Of a DNA stretch of 6,202 nt, positions 1 through 6,022 are shown piece after piece. The position numbers and the translations under genes were made by a program. Each line of letters starts with the position of its first letter. The first letter of the stretch is position 1. The stretch covers positions 1 to 6,202 of the forward strand of contig JALVCR010000002.1 of NCBI GenBank assembly GCA_027009865.1, given 5' to 3'. The stretch is from Campylobacterales bacterium (GTDB lineage Bacteria; Campylobacterota; Campylobacteria; Campylobacterales; JAADDG01). The notes below the pieces were generated by a model. That model had not been told where the DNA came from and made no database searches. It saw only the letters and a program-made list of their open reading frames with translations.

Positions 1-1215
1 GCTAAGAAGATCGGCTTTTGATAGCATAACGGTATCTTTTAAAAGCGAGCAAAGCTCATCTTCACTCTTATCCCCTCTCTCCTTTAAAAGCCTCTCTTTA
101 TAAAGATCAAAAAGATAGCACGCTATCTCCCTTTCCCTTATCTCTTTATCATAAAGAGTCCCAAGTCCTTCAATATAGACTATATTTTTAAGTCCTTCGT
201 AAGACAGGGAATTTCTTATATCATTCTCCCAAAAGAATAGAGCATCGCTTAATCTTGCTTTTAAGACTTTTTCGTTTCCTGATATTATTTTTGAAAAATC
301 TTTAGTAACAGCGTTTGAGACTACAACAAAACGGTTAGTAAGTTTGCCATCTTTAAAAACCGGAAAATATCTTTGATGCTCTTTCATTGAAGTTATTATA
401 ACTTCTGGAGGAAGTTTTAAAAACTCTTCATCAAAAGAGCCGACAAGCGCGGTAGGATACTCTGTAATGGCAACAACTTCTAATAAAAGCTCTTCATCTT
501 TTTCTATTTTAATTCCCTCTTTTTCTTCTATCTTTCTAAAATCATCCTCAATTTTCTTTCTTCTCTCATCTTGATATAAAACAACTCCGCCCTTATCAAG
601 CTGGCAGAAAAAATTTCCTGCAAAATCGTATGAAAAAGGCTTATAAGATATACTTCTATGAGGATAGGAGATATTGGAGGATTTAACGCCGTAAACTTCA
701 TACTCGACAACCTCTTCCCCAAGCATAGTGCCAACCCATCTAACAGGTCTAATAAAACTATCCTTTAAAGTCCCCCATCTCATAGCTTTGCCAAAATTTA
801 GAGAGTGCAAAAACTCATCCACCATTTGGCCTAAAATCTCTTTGGAATTTTTGCCTTTTATCTCTTTTTTAAAATATAAAACTTCTCTATTTCCCTTTTT
901 AGCTCTTTGAAGCTTTGTTACATCAACGCCACATTTCTTGGCAAATCCCAAAGCCGCTTTTGTAGGCTCTCCATTTTTAAAAGCTATCTCTATTGGTGCG
1001 CCAAACATCTCTTCATAGGAATCTGGCTGTTTGGTTGGAAATTCTCTATGCCACAAAACAAGCCTTCTTGGAGTATAAAAAAAACTAAATTCGCACAAAA
1101 GAGAGTTTTTCTCCAAAATATCCGCCCACTTTTTTTCAATATTTGGAAGCTCTTTTAAAAAAGGTATGGCGGGAAGCTCCTCCACTCCTATTTCTATCAA
1201 CAGAGGTTTAATCAT
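1..1215 (-). CDS. glyS: Glycyl-tRNA synthetase beta subunit, N-terminal 405 residues (runs off left edge)
   Basis: Beta subunit of the heterotetrameric (alpha2beta2) glycyl-tRNA synthetase, which charges tRNA-Gly in the cytoplasm; the catalytic site is on the alpha subunit (GlyQ), not seen here, while the beta subunit supplies mainly tRNA recognition. The frame is open from the ATG at 1213-1215 to the window edge. Family blocks I can read, in order: IEIGVEELPA (residues 7-16), YTPRRLVL (47-54), MRWG (145-148), FIRPVRW (154-160), EYPTALVGSF (252-261), TSMKEHQRYFPV (275-286), GNEKVLKARLSDAIFFWEND (313-332), GLGTLYDK (350-357) and LSKADL (398-403). The full protein is usually near 680-700 residues, so roughly 40% (the C-terminal part, with the HD-like and anticodon-binding regions) is missing to the left. 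An AAAGG ribosome binding site lies 8 nt before the ATG. The gene starts 56 nt after the cyclotransferase-like gene and may be read through from it or from its own promoter. Confidence 0.96.
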   Translation of the reverse strand, partial: MIKPLLIEIGVEELPAIPFLKELPNIEKKWADILEKNSLLCEFSFFYTPRRLVLWHREFPTKQPDSYEEMFGAPIEIAFKNGEPTKAALGFAKKCGVDVTKLQRAKKGNREVLYFKKEIKGKNSKEILGQMVDEFLHSLNFGKAMRWGTLKDSFIRPVRWVGTMLGEEVVEYEVYGVKSSNISYPHRSISYKPFSYDFAGNFFCQLDKGGVVLYQDERRKKIEDDFRKIEEKEGIKIEKDEELLLEVVAITEYPTALVGSFDEEFLKLPPEVIITSMKEHQRYFPVFKDGKLTNRFVVVSNAVTKDFSKIISGNEKVLKARLSDALFFWENDIRNSLSYEGLKNIVYIEGLGTLYDKEIREREIACYLFDLYKERLLKERGDKSEDELCSLLKDTVMLSKADLLS

Positions 1216-1271
1216 CTAACAAACCTTTTTATAAAAATAAAAATTTTTTTGCGATTTTATCCAATATGATG
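1216..1271 (-). promoter_or_regulatory. Short gap before glyS: ribosome binding site and possible -10 element
   Basis: Read on the minus strand, the 56-nt gap carries a TAAAAT hexamer (1254-1259) that could serve as a -10 element, then an A-run followed by a T-rich run (about 1228-1250), then AAAGG 8 nt before the glyS ATG. I see no good -35 hexamer at the right distance (the matching position reads GGTCGT), but -35 boxes are weak in Campylobacterota. The A/T run could equally be a poor terminator for the preceding gene, although no GC stem precedes it. A separate glyS promoter is therefore only a possibility. Confidence 0.25.
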
Positions 1272-1664
1272 TTAAAACGACCTTTTAAACTGACCCGATT
1301 TTATTCTATCTTTTTCAAAAACTCTTCTGTTATACTCATAAATCCAGGCTTTAATTTTCCCTTTTTTTGTATAAACATCTGTTTTAACTCTTCTATATTC
1401 ATAAGGTTTCTTAAATTTATTAGAACACTCTTCATACTCATCTAAGATATTTAAAACTTTTTTGGGATTTTTCAAAAGATAAACCTCTCCAAAAACCTTG
1501 GTTTTGTTTTTTTTTGAAAGTTTTACTCCCGGATACCAATCTATTTTGTAAAGCTTTCCGTAAACAAAACCTTTTGAGAAAAAAGAGGCATATAATTTTA
1601 AAATTTTATGCATCGGGTGGTTAAAATCCCTTTTTAATGAGCCGTAAACGAAAAGATACTCTAT
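1272..1664 (-). CDS. Gamma-glutamylcyclotransferase-like (GGCT/AIG2 fold) protein, apparent ATA start
   Basis: A 130-residue protein of the GGCT/AIG2/YtfP superfamily, small cytoplasmic enzymes that typically release 5-oxoproline from gamma-glutamyl groups; the substrate here cannot be named. The superfamily marks are present: the N-terminal EYLFVYGSLKR...NHP block (residues 2-17; YGSL binds the substrate carboxylate), FGEVYLL (58-64), LDEYE (74-78, with E78 in the position of the usual catalytic acid), YRRVKTDV (90-97) and a final AWIYEYN strand (106-112). The first ATG in frame, at 1611-1613, would remove YGSL, so it cannot be the start of a working enzyme. No ATG, GTG or TTG lies between the in-frame TAA (1668-1670) and that ATG. 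The codon where family members usually have their Met is ATA (1662-1664), and an AAGGAG sequence (1672-1677) sits 7 nt before it. The ATA overlaps the TAG stop of the preceding gene. Either ATA (or ATT at 1665-1667) initiates poorly here, or a start mutation has disabled the gene. Confidence 0.8.
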   Translation of the reverse strand: MEYLFVYGSLKRDFNHPMHKILKLYASFFSKGFVYGKLYKIDWYPGVKLSKKNKTKVFGEVYLLKNPKKVLNILDEYEECSNKFKKPYEYRRVKTDVYTKKGKIKAWIYEYNRRVFEKDRIKSGQFKRSF

Positions 1665-1837
1665 AATTTAACTCCTTTTTTATCTATTTCACTTTTTAAA
1701 AGATCGATAGCTATATCAAAATCTCCTCCCTTTTTATTATCATCCACCCTGCTTCCAAACAGAATAATCTCACACTCTCCAAAACTTTTATATATAGCAT
1801 CTTTAAATAGATTTTTAAGGTAATTTGATATTCTCAT
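1661..1837 (-). CDS. Shortened MNT-fold nucleotidyltransferase, probably a remnant
   Basis: A 58-residue protein with the start of a minimal nucleotidyltransferase (MNT, Pol-beta fold) domain of the kind found as the MntA-like partner of HEPN toxins. The active-site signature LFGSRVDDNKKGGDFDIAID is seen at residues 26-45, giving the GS motif (28-29) and the D-x-D pair (D40, D42). Family members usually have about 100 residues; after the D-x-D strand this one runs almost directly into LLKSEIDKKGVKL, which resembles the usual C-terminal tail. The strand normally carrying the third metal-binding Asp is absent, so an internal in-frame deletion of about 35-40 residues is my inference. I chose the ATG at 1835-1837 because AGGA lies 7 nt before it and homologues typically begin with a MRIS-like sequence; a TTG at 1871-1873 would add 12 residues. 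Catalysis is doubtful. No complete HEPN partner is present. The end overlaps the apparent start of the cyclotransferase-like gene. Confidence 0.62.
   Translation of the reverse strand: MRISNYLKNLFKDAIYKSFGECEIILFGSRVDDNKKGGDFDIAIDLLKSEIDKKGVKL
1662..1677 (-). promoter_or_regulatory. Ribosome binding site that decides the cyclotransferase start; ATAG stop/start overlap
   Basis: On the minus strand AAGGAG (1672-1677) is followed by 7 nt and then ATA (1662-1664), which shares bases with the TAG stop (1661-1663) of the upstream reading frame. The layout imitates the common ATGA coupling junction, with ATA in place of ATG. The spacing fits ATA well and fits the ATT at 1665-1667 (4 nt) poorly. Upstream ribosomes terminating here would be placed to reinitiate, so coupled low-level expression is plausible. 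Confidence 0.55.
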
Positions 1838-1931
1838 TATATTTTCCTGCAAACTCGAATACTTTTTGAACAATACTTTTCATCTCTTCAAAACTTTCAA
1901 TGCAATAATATAATTTTACTTTTTGCAGCAT
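1815..1931 (-). CDS. Small unrecognised reading frame (38 aa) between the FliL-like and MNT genes
   Basis: An ATG at 1929-1931 opens a 38-residue frame beginning MLQKVKLYYCIESFEEMK and ending in NENIKLP. It overlaps the last 16 nt of the FliL-like gene and the first 23 nt of the MNT gene, the layout seen for genuine genes in tight operons. The sequence looks helical (FEEMKSIVQKVFEFAGKY). Against it, no good ribosome binding site precedes the ATG; an internal ATG at 1881-1883 has only a weak GAAGAG next to it. Since HEPN genes are often placed directly before or after MNT genes, this could be the C-terminal scrap of a lost HEPN partner, but I see no HEPN RxxxxH motif, so that is speculation. 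Confidence 0.3.
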   Translation of the reverse strand: MLQKVKLYYCIESFEEMKSIVQKVFEFAGKYNENIKLP

Positions 1932-2302
1932 CCCTCTTTTTTCATCTCTTTTATAAGGTTTTTGATAGTAATATTATCAGCTTGCATAAGCTTGATAATT
2001 AAAATTTCATCTATCTCTACGCCATATTTTTTATCAAGATATTTAATAAGAAGATTCTTAAACTCCTCTTTTCCTTTGGAAGTCATAAGATCTTCAAAAA
2101 AGAAGCTTCCTATAACTATATTTAAAGCATCTAAGATTCTATCTTGATTTATTTTTAGATCTCTTCCCTCAAAAACCGCCGCAAGCTGAATTTTAACAAG
2201 TTCGCTTTTTTTGGAATAGATATTTGCCTTAAAATCTCTAACTTCAAAACTATCGGCAAAAAGAGATAAAGAGAAAAATAAAATCAAAAAAACTTTTTTC
2301 AT
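1916..2302 (-). CDS. Small secreted protein, FliL-like
   Basis: A 128-residue protein with a clear Sec signal peptide (MKK, then hydrophobic residues 4-15, likely cut after LFA at residue 16), so the mature 112 residues should be periplasmic. The mature part resembles the periplasmic domain of FliL: a first strand with FKANIYSKKSELVKIQLA (residues 24-41), a helix ending in SFFFEDLMTSKGKEEFKNLL (66-85, like the family's S-x-x-x-L-x-(S/T)-x-x-G-K-x-x-L-K block) and a last strand EIDEILIIKL (96-105). True FliL has an N-terminal membrane anchor and a cytoplasmic tail; this protein instead appears to be released, and ends with a CCKK tail. Flagellar function is not supported by its neighbours. Its ATG overlaps the helicase stop as ATGA, and AAGGA lies 6 nt upstream, so translation should be coupled to the helicase. 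The FliL relationship is a pattern match by eye, moderate at best. Confidence 0.72.
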   Translation of the reverse strand: MKKVFLILFFSLSLFADSFEVRDFKANIYSKKSELVKIQLAAVFEGRDLKINQDRILDALNIVIGSFFFEDLMTSKGKEEFKNLLIKYLDKKYGVEIDEILIIKLMQADNITIKNLIKEMKKEGCCKK

Positions 2303-3639
2303 TTTGAATCCTTAAAAAGAGATTCCCTAACATACTCCTTAATTTTTAAAATTTTGGAATTATCATAAAACTCTTTTACCTTTTCGCTAACTTTTATAAT
2401 GCGTTTTACATATTTTTCAAAATCTCCTCTGCTGTAAATAATAGATAGAGTTTTTGGATTTGTAGCCCTGCTTAAAGCCACATAAAACTGGCTCTTTTCA
2501 AAAATATTATCGACATTACAGATAAGCTTTTCTATACTCATTCCCTGAGACTTATGGATGGTAATCCCATAAGCGCTTTTTAGCGGGTATTGATAAAAAT
2601 AGGCTAAAATATCTTCATTTAAAATATCCTCTTTTTCATCATATTTTACTTTGGTTAATTTATACTCATGAGGCTCCACTCTTACAAAAGAGTCGTCACC
2701 CTTTTTTACTATAACCTCATCGCTATCTATCGAAACAACTTCGGCCTGTTCTCCGTTGTAAAAATAATCTTTTTTATTGGAAGTAAAAATAACTTTAGAA
2801 TCCACTTTTAATTTAAGCTCTCTCTCTACCGGCAGATTCTTTATCCATTTATCTATTATGTTTTGAGGAATATCCTCTTCAGTTTTTATTTCGGCTTTCA
2901 AAACCTTTAAAGGAGTTGGAAGCTTTTTTAAGTTTTCTTCATTATATTCATTCGCTTCCCTGTTTGTCCCAAATAAAACCGTAGAATCTTTGCAATATGC
3001 TTCTTTTCCTTTCAAAAGAGATTTTAGATACTCTATTACATCTCTATCACACTCTCCTACTCTGATTTTCCTTAAAATTTTCACAAAATCGTAATCTCTG
3101 GTTCTTTTTGGAGCTAAAAGCTCTATAATTAAAGGATCGAAACTTTTCCAAGCGGAAGATTCAAAAGCGTATAAAAAGCTAAAAAGAGAAGTGGATCTAT
3201 CTTTGGATTTTACTACGGGAGGAAGCTGAAAAAAATCTCCCACAAGCAAAATTTTTCCTCTAAATCCAGCCTCTCTTAATCTAAAATGTATAAGATCTAA
3301 AAGATCAGCTGATATCATACTAACTTCATCGATTATTAAAAGATCGCATTTTTGTAAAATGTGATAAAGCTCTTTTAATCTTTTTCTATTTCTTTTATCG
3401 TAGCTTTTTAACTCTTCAAAATTTGAGGAGATTCCAAAAAGAAAAAAACTGTGAACAGTATAGCCGCCAACATTTACGGCGGCTATTCCAGTGCTTCCCA
3501 AAGCTATTACGCTTTTTTCATTTTTTCGGTAATGCTCTATTATTCTTTTTACAAGATAGCTTTTGCCAACTCCAGCCCCTCCGGTTAAAAATACATTTCT
3601 TTTTTTAAGCTTTTTTATAACCGTTTCAAGTTCACTCAC
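2299..3639 (-). CDS. PIF1-family superfamily 1B DNA helicase
   Basis: A 446-residue ATP-dependent 5'-to-3' DNA helicase of the PIF1/RecD2-like group, expected to act in the cytoplasm on DNA structures met during replication or repair. Motifs in order: Walker A GGAGVGKS (20-27), motif Ia STGIAAVNVGGYTVHSFF (49-66), Walker B LLIIDEVSM (100-108), motif III GDFFQLPP (134-141), a KRTRDYDFVKILRKIRVGE block (178-196) matching the PIF1 region that follows the sensor arginine, the motif V region SAYGITIHKSQGMS (355-368) and motif VI YVALSRA (386-392). The length is typical for compact bacterial members; there is no long N-terminal extension as in RecD2. The start is GTG (3637-3639), preceded by AAGGGA; it lies just 19 residues before Walker A and no in-frame ATG lies between. 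It stands first in a tight cluster and its TGA overlaps the ATG of the FliL-like gene. I give no gene symbol because bacterial PIF1 homologues have no fixed name. Confidence 0.95.
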   Translation of the reverse strand: MSELETVIKKLKKRNVFLTGGAGVGKSYLVKRIIEHYRKNEKSVIALGSTGIAAVNVGGYTVHSFFLFGISSNFEELKSYDKRNRKRLKELYHILQKCDLLIIDEVSMISADLLDLIHFRLREAGFRGKILLVGDFFQLPPVVKSKDRSTSLFSFLYAFESSAWKSFDPLIIELLAPKRTRDYDFVKILRKIRVGECDRDVIEYLKSLLKGKEAYCKDSTVLFGTNREANEYNEENLKKLPTPLKVLKAEIKTEEDIPQNIIDKWIKNLPVERELKLKVDSKVIFTSNKKDYFYNGEQAEVVSIDSDEVIVKKGDDSFVRVEPHEYKLTKVKYDEKEDILNEDILAYFYQYPLKSAYGITIHKSQGMSIEKLICNVDNIFEKSQFYVALSRATNPKTLSIIYSRGDFEKYVKRIIKVSEKVKEFYDNSKILKIKEYVRESLFKDSK

Positions 3640-3689
3640 AAAATCCCTTTTTCTTTGTTTGGCTTGATAATTATAGCCAATTTGGGATT
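3640..3689 (-). promoter_or_regulatory. Gap before the helicase: possible promoter within an inverted repeat
   Basis: The 50-nt gap carries a perfect 6-bp inverted repeat, TTGGCT (3659-3664) and AGCCAA (3675-3680), with a 10-nt loop. On the minus strand the right arm side reads TTGGCTATAAT, putting a consensus -10 TATAAT (3670-3675) inside the repeat, about 30 nt before the helicase GTG. No T-run follows on the minus strand, so it does not look like an intrinsic terminator for the secreted protein gene. A promoter covered by a repressor site is a reasonable reading but unproven; no clear -35 box is seen. Confidence 0.33.
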
Positions 3690-6020
3690 TTAGTTAGAGG
3701 GATTAAACTCTATATGAACTTTATAATCTTTATTGCTGTAACTTAAAGCCAAAACGGTTACTTTATCTCCTTTTTTAACTTCAAAACTCTTCTCTACATG
3801 ATCGGTTACGCCTCTTTGGATATTCCATTTAGAGCTATCCATCCAAGGGGAAAAGCACCCTTTATCGCTTATGGCAAACCACATAAATTTATCCGAATCC
3901 AAAGAGATATTAACTCTTCCATCTTTTTTAGCTACAAAAGTGTAATAATCTCTGCCTTCGCTTCCCTCTCCATCCTGATTTGGTCTTATCTTAGCGTTAA
4001 AATCAAGAGTCTTAAAATCCAAAGCTTCGTTTAAAGGAGTTAAAACAATAGCATTTTCGCAATCGTTATTTGGCTCCTTATCAAAATTTTTAACTATCTC
4101 TCCGCCACTGCCATTATCTTCATTATTTTCATCTTCATTTAACTCATACTTTACAACAAGGACGGGAGCTTTAGCCTCATTAGTATCAAAATCGTAAGCT
4201 TTCAAATGACAATCGTTATCTACACACTCTTTAGTAGGCTCTATTATAAAAGTTACACCATTTCCTTTTTGCCAATCATCTCTTCTAATTACGCTCTCTA
4301 AAAGAGAAGAGAGATTTGGAGTTTTTAAAATCTCCTCCTTTTTAGCTTCTATATCGCTCCATAAAACATTATTTTGGCTCTTTATCCTATTTGTAATATC
4401 AAAAGTATCTCCCTCTTCAAAAGGAGCGGAATTTCCGATATCTTCTGTATAAATTTCAAAAGAAGGTCTATTTTTTAAATCTTGGAGTGTAAATTTTATA
4501 AAAGCCTCTTTAATTTTAGCTTCTTTTGGAATATCTACAATAAATCTAAGGGCATCTACAACCCTAAATTTCCCTATATCGTTTTGCATAACTCCGATAT
4601 CGTTAGATAAATAATCCTCTTTTATATGGATACCCCCGCCTGTGTAAACATATCCTTTGGATTCTATTAATTCCGCTTCTATAGCATCATCTCTTGAAGA
4701 GGAGATTGGAATTTCAGCAGTTTTAAAAGTAGTGTTGTTCTCTTTTTTTTCAACTTTTGTCATCTCAAAAGCGCTGTTATTGGATAAATCATCTTCATCT
4801 TTAGAAGAAGCGTTAAAATCGACTCTCACATCTCCCTTTTTTAAAGCTTTTGCCACTATCTTAAAAGATATAGAATCTTTAGCTTTTAAAGGATTTTTTG
4901 CTTCACACTCTATCAATTTATCATCTATTTGACAATTAAGCTCATCTCCATCAATATTTTTTATTTCAACATCTCCTAAAATCTTTGCTTTAGCGGTAAC
5001 TTCCAAAGCGTCAGTATCCGAGATATTTGTAATTTTTAAATCATAGACAATATCCTCTCCAACTTTTACTGGATCTTTTTCATCTTTTAAGCTGACCGTT
5101 AAATCAGGTTTTAAAGGCGTAAAATTATCAGGCGTAAAATCTATTTTCACATCATAATCTTTATTGCTGTAACTTAAAGCCAAAATATCCACTCTCTGAT
5201 TGGCATCTATATCAAAACTTTTTACGACATTATTTGAGATTCCTCTTTGAATATTCCATCTTGAACTATCAACCCAAGGAGAGAAACATCCCTTGTTGCT
5301 TATAGCAAACCACATATTTTTATCTGAAGTAAGCTTAATTGTAATTTTTCCTTTTACTTTAGGAGCAAAATGAAAATAATCTCTACCTTCACTACCCTCT
5401 CCATCCTTGTTTGGCCTTATTTTTCCTTCCGCACTAAAAGATACAATAGAGCTTACGCCGTCAAGCTCTTCTATCAACTCGGAATCATCGCAAACATTAT
5501 TTGGTTCGTTATCAAACGTCTCGCTAACATAGCCGTTTTGATCATTATCATTATCATGATCGTTATCATTATCCGGAATAAACTCTATTAAAGCCTGATA
5601 GCTTCTTGGCCATCTGCACATTGCCAAAAAATTGACTCTCTCATTTGCGTTTACATGAAAAGTTTTAGAAGCGGTTTTGGAAAAATCTCTTCTTATATTC
5701 CAAATATCGCAAGTTGGAGTTCCTATCCAAAAATACATATTTCCAGTAGCGTTAAAATTAACTTTAACCGTCCCGGCAACCGAAGGGGTAAAATAGTAGT
5801 AATCTCTGTCATAATCTGGTTTGTTATTTACATCGTCATGTTTTGTAGAAACAATTGTTCCATATATTGTATCGCTAACATGAGTTGACGCATTATCTAA
5901 AGCTTCTATCTTAATAGCTTTAGCGCAATTGTCATTTGGTTCTATTTCACTTTGAGAGAATATATTCAAAGCAAAAAACATTAATAAAAAAGCAGCATAA
6001 AATAATTTAAACCGTTTCAT
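3690..6020 (-). CDS. Secreted multidomain protein: PPC-like x2, DUF11, DNRLRE-like, PPC-like
   Basis: A 776-residue exported protein of unknown job. Signal peptide: MKRFK then hydrophobic residues 6-21, likely cut near residue 22. Three repeats start with an EPN(D/N) motif and resemble bacterial pre-peptidase C-terminal (PPC) beta-sandwich domains: about 27-149, 171-297 and 648-773. Repeats 2 and 3 are close copies, sharing DGEGSEGRDY, MWFAIS(N/D)KGCFSPW and WNIQRG; repeat 1 is divergent. Residues 151-161 are an Asp/Asn linker. Residues about 304-422 are a DUF11 domain (VGEDIVYDLKITN; a C363/C372 pair; DLSNNSAFEMTKV). Residues about 440-626 resemble DNRLRE/CBM96-type jelly rolls (LRFIVDIP, FIKFTL, DDWQKGNGVTFII, PVLVVKYEL). 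An acidic linker (628-637) precedes repeat 3. There is no protease domain, membrane anchor or recognisable sorting tail, so a surface or extracellular binding role is inferred. AAAGGAG lies 6 nt before the ATG, and the gene has its own candidate promoter. Confidence 0.93.
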   Translation of the reverse strand: MKRFKLFYAAFLLMFFALNIFSQSEIEPNDNCAKAIKIEALDNASTHVSDTIYGTIVSTKHDDVNNKPDYDRDYYYFTPSVAGTVKVNFNATGNMYFWIGTPTCDIWNIRRDFSKTASKTFHVNANERVNFLAMCRWPRSYQALIEFIPDNDNDHDNDNDQNGYVSETFDNEPNNVCDDSELIEELDGVSSIVSFSAEGKIRPNKDGEGSEGRDYFHFAPKVKGKITIKLTSDKNMWFAISNKGCFSPWVDSSRWNIQRGISNNVVKSFDIDANQRVDILALSYSNKDYDVKIDFTPDNFTPLKPDLTVSLKDEKDPVKVGEDIVYDLKITNISDTDALEVTAKAKILGDVEIKNIDGDELNCQIDDKLIECEAKNPLKAKDSISFKIVAKALKKGDVRVDFNASSKDEDDLSNNSAFEMTKVEKKENNTTFKTAEIPISSSRDDAIEAELIESKGYVYTGGGIHIKEDYLSNDIGVMQNDIGKFRVVDALRFIVDIPKEAKIKEAFIKFTLQDLKNRPSFEIYTEDIGNSAPFEEGDTFDITNRIKSQNNVLWSDIEAKKEEILKTPNLSSLLESVIRRDDWQKGNGVTFIIEPTKECVDNDCHLKAYDFDTNEAKAPVLVVKYELNEDENNEDNGSGGEIVKNFDKEPNNDCENAIVLTPLNEALDFKTLDFNAKIRPNQDGEGSEGRDYYTFVAKKDGRVNISLDSDKFMWFAISDKGCFSPWMDSSKWNIQRGVTDHVEKSFEVKKGDKVTVLALSYSNKDYKVHIEFNPSN
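3723..3754. repeat. 32-bp exact direct repeat, copy 1 (PPC-like repeat 3)
   Basis: These 32 bp are identical to 5154-5185 in the same gene. They encode the same conserved stretch ALSYSNKDY in PPC-like repeats 3 and 2. Synonymous positions are unchanged, which points to recent duplication or gene conversion. Confidence 0.9.
5154..5185. repeat. 32-bp exact direct repeat, copy 2 (PPC-like repeat 2)
   Basis: Partner of 3723-3754, about 1.43 kb apart. Both copies are in the same reading frame. The offset is 1431 bp, a multiple of three, so recombination between them would remove the DUF11 and DNRLRE-like domains and leave an in-frame protein with two PPC-like units. Confidence 0.9.
5541..5573. 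repeat. GAT/AAT trinucleotide-type tract coding for an Asp/Asn linker
   Basis: Eleven codons (minus strand) are almost only GAT and AAT/AAC, giving DNDNDHDNDND between PPC-like repeats 1 and 2. Such tracts can vary in length by replication slippage in whole codons. Acidic D/N linkers often bind calcium in secreted proteins, but no true calcium-loop motif is evident here. Confidence 0.75.
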
Positions 6021-6022
6021 GA

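Noticed and set aside
528..734. Minus-strand 68-residue frame within glyS
   Set aside because: It lies wholly inside the glyS frame, which carries clear family motifs throughout this stretch.
1662..1690. Programmed -1 frameshift joining the MNT and cyclotransferase frames
   Set aside because: The shift would have to occur in the few bases between the TAA of the cyclotransferase frame and the TAG of the MNT frame, and no slippery heptamer lies there. The A-run at 1677-1682 is upstream of that TAA, so a shift there would terminate.
1835..1873. TTG start at 1873 for the MNT protein
   Set aside because: The ATG at 1837 has a better ribosome binding site (AGGA, 7 nt) and fits the usual N-terminus; the 12 extra residues overlap the upstream small frame.
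3659..3680. Inverted repeat as terminator of the secreted protein gene
   Set aside because: The stem is only 6 bp with a 10-nt AT loop, and no T-run follows on the minus strand.
4657..4932. Open plus-strand frame inside the secreted protein gene
   Set aside because: It is opposite a strongly supported coding frame, has no recognisable domain and no ribosome binding site. The other plus-strand frames at 728-910, 907-1158, 1923-2147, 3423-3608, 3798-4034, 5370-5591 and 5655-5888 were rejected for the same reason.
3690..6020. CRISPR or tandem-repeat array reading of the internal repeats
   Set aside because: The repeats are protein-domain copies within one open frame, with no regular short spacers.
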